Source: Melioribacteraceae bacterium
GTDB taxonomy: Bacteria; Bacteroidota; Ignavibacteria; Ignavibacteriales; Melioribacteraceae
Assembly (NCBI GenBank): GCA_016342755.1
Contig: JAEINS010000004.1
Location: 186,001 to 250,000, forward strand
Length of the DNA: 64,000 bases
Reading direction: 5' to 3'
In this document: positions 63,793-64,000 of the stretch, one piece after another
How positions within the stretch are numbered: position 1 is the stretch's first letter
Layout of the letters: the number at the start of each line of letters is the position of its first letter
Translations under genes and position numbers: made by a program
The notes under the pieces: model-generated
Told to the model about the DNA's origin: nothing
The model's database searches: none
The model's input: the letters and a program-made list of their open reading frames with translations, nothing else

Positions 63793-64000
63793 TCAATTTA
63801 TATTACATAATATTTCGCAAATTTTATCATGATAATCCCTTGCGGTTTTAGAACTTCCCACAAAATTTTGAATCATAATTGAAAAAGCTATTTCATCACC
63901 ATTATCAGAGGTTAAATAGCCGGATAGACAGCTTACACCGCTAAGTGTACCGGTTTTTGCGTAAACGTTGTTCTCTGCCTTTGTGCCAATCATTCTATAT
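63793..64000 (-). CDS. D-alanyl-D-alanine carboxypeptidase (DacB-type), 5' part outside window
   Basis: Only the C-terminal 68 residues are present; the frame is open to the right edge. VYAKTGTLSGVSCLSGYL contains the KTG box of S13-family penicillin-binding proteins and the Ser/Gly-rich segment that follows. It is a second DacB-type protein besides that at 20212, with a canonical KTG instead of KSG. Continues beyond the window. Confidence 0.85.
   Translation of the reverse strand, partial: YRMIGTKAENNVYAKTGTLSGVSCLSGYLTSDNGDEIAFSIMIQNFVGSSKTARDYHDKICEILCNIN

Noticed and set aside
1-64000. CRISPR array, tRNA, rRNA, prophage or plasmid replication genes
   Set aside because: No regularly spaced direct repeats, cloverleaf-like genes, phage structural genes or replication initiators were seen by eye in either strand.

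Overview
The window is AT-rich chromosomal DNA that most resembles an Ignavibacteria/Ignavibacteriales member (Bacteroidota-Chlorobiota group). The pointers are two secreted proteins with a PNPFNP-type C-terminal sorting domain (type IX secretion), the long form of IspG, a complete o-succinylbenzoate menaquinone pathway, many hybrid or PAS histidine kinases, and a CydA-like quinol oxidoreductase fused to a multiheme cytochrome. This assignment is inferred from protein character only. No rRNA, tRNA, CRISPR array or prophage was seen. Most genes lie on the minus strand.

Region by region. 1-1.6 kb: a truncated alpha/beta hydrolase and a class C beta-lactamase-fold serine hydrolase. 1.7-8.4 kb: a four-gene chemosensory-like operon (CheR, stand-alone CheB, a 1362-residue hybrid kinase, a receiver-kinase) with no chemoreceptor gene. 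8.5-12.7 kb: a respiratory module made of a PsiE-like membrane protein, a CydA-like small subunit, and a large subunit joining a CydA-like membrane domain to eight CxxCH haem sites. 12.9-20 kb: a secreted NlpC/P60-type protein, a lipoprotein, a frameshifted AlkD-type DNA alkylation repair gene, a TPR histidine kinase and iron superoxide dismutase. 20.2-32.3 kb: DacB, a DUF6132/DUF1858/TlpA redox operon, a GT4 glycosyltransferase, a 7TM-PAS kinase, an MlaF-like ATPase next to RadA, a DUF2279 protein, a zinc-ribbon coiled-coil protein and a Nif3-family protein.

32.3-37.6 kb: a ZnuD-like TonB receptor, a His-rich lipoprotein and a His-rich small membrane protein sit directly downstream of ispG and look like a zinc or copper uptake locus. 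37.7-41.2 kb: DnaG primase and a GH13 alpha-amylase-family enzyme. 41.2-43.9 kb: a repeat-rich accessory patch. It holds several unrelated hairpin repeats, palindromic sites ahead of a secreted protein gene, and a RAYT transposase gene framed by two inverted REP hairpins, followed by a probable gene remnant. 43.9-52.7 kb: dGTPase, an NMT1-sensor kinase, an RRM protein, a small membrane protein, ClpB and a YwqK/MORN-repeat protein.

52.8-62.1 kb: menaquinone biosynthesis, with menF-menD-menH and menB, menA-menC-menE on the minus strand and a hotdog thioesterase (candidate DHNA-CoA hydrolase) converging on menE. A lipoprotein gene on the opposite strand splits the cluster. Menaquinone would be the natural electron donor for the 8.5-12.3 kb oxidoreductase. 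62.2-64 kb: a YgjP-type metallopeptidase, PrmA and the C-terminus of a second DacB-type protein.
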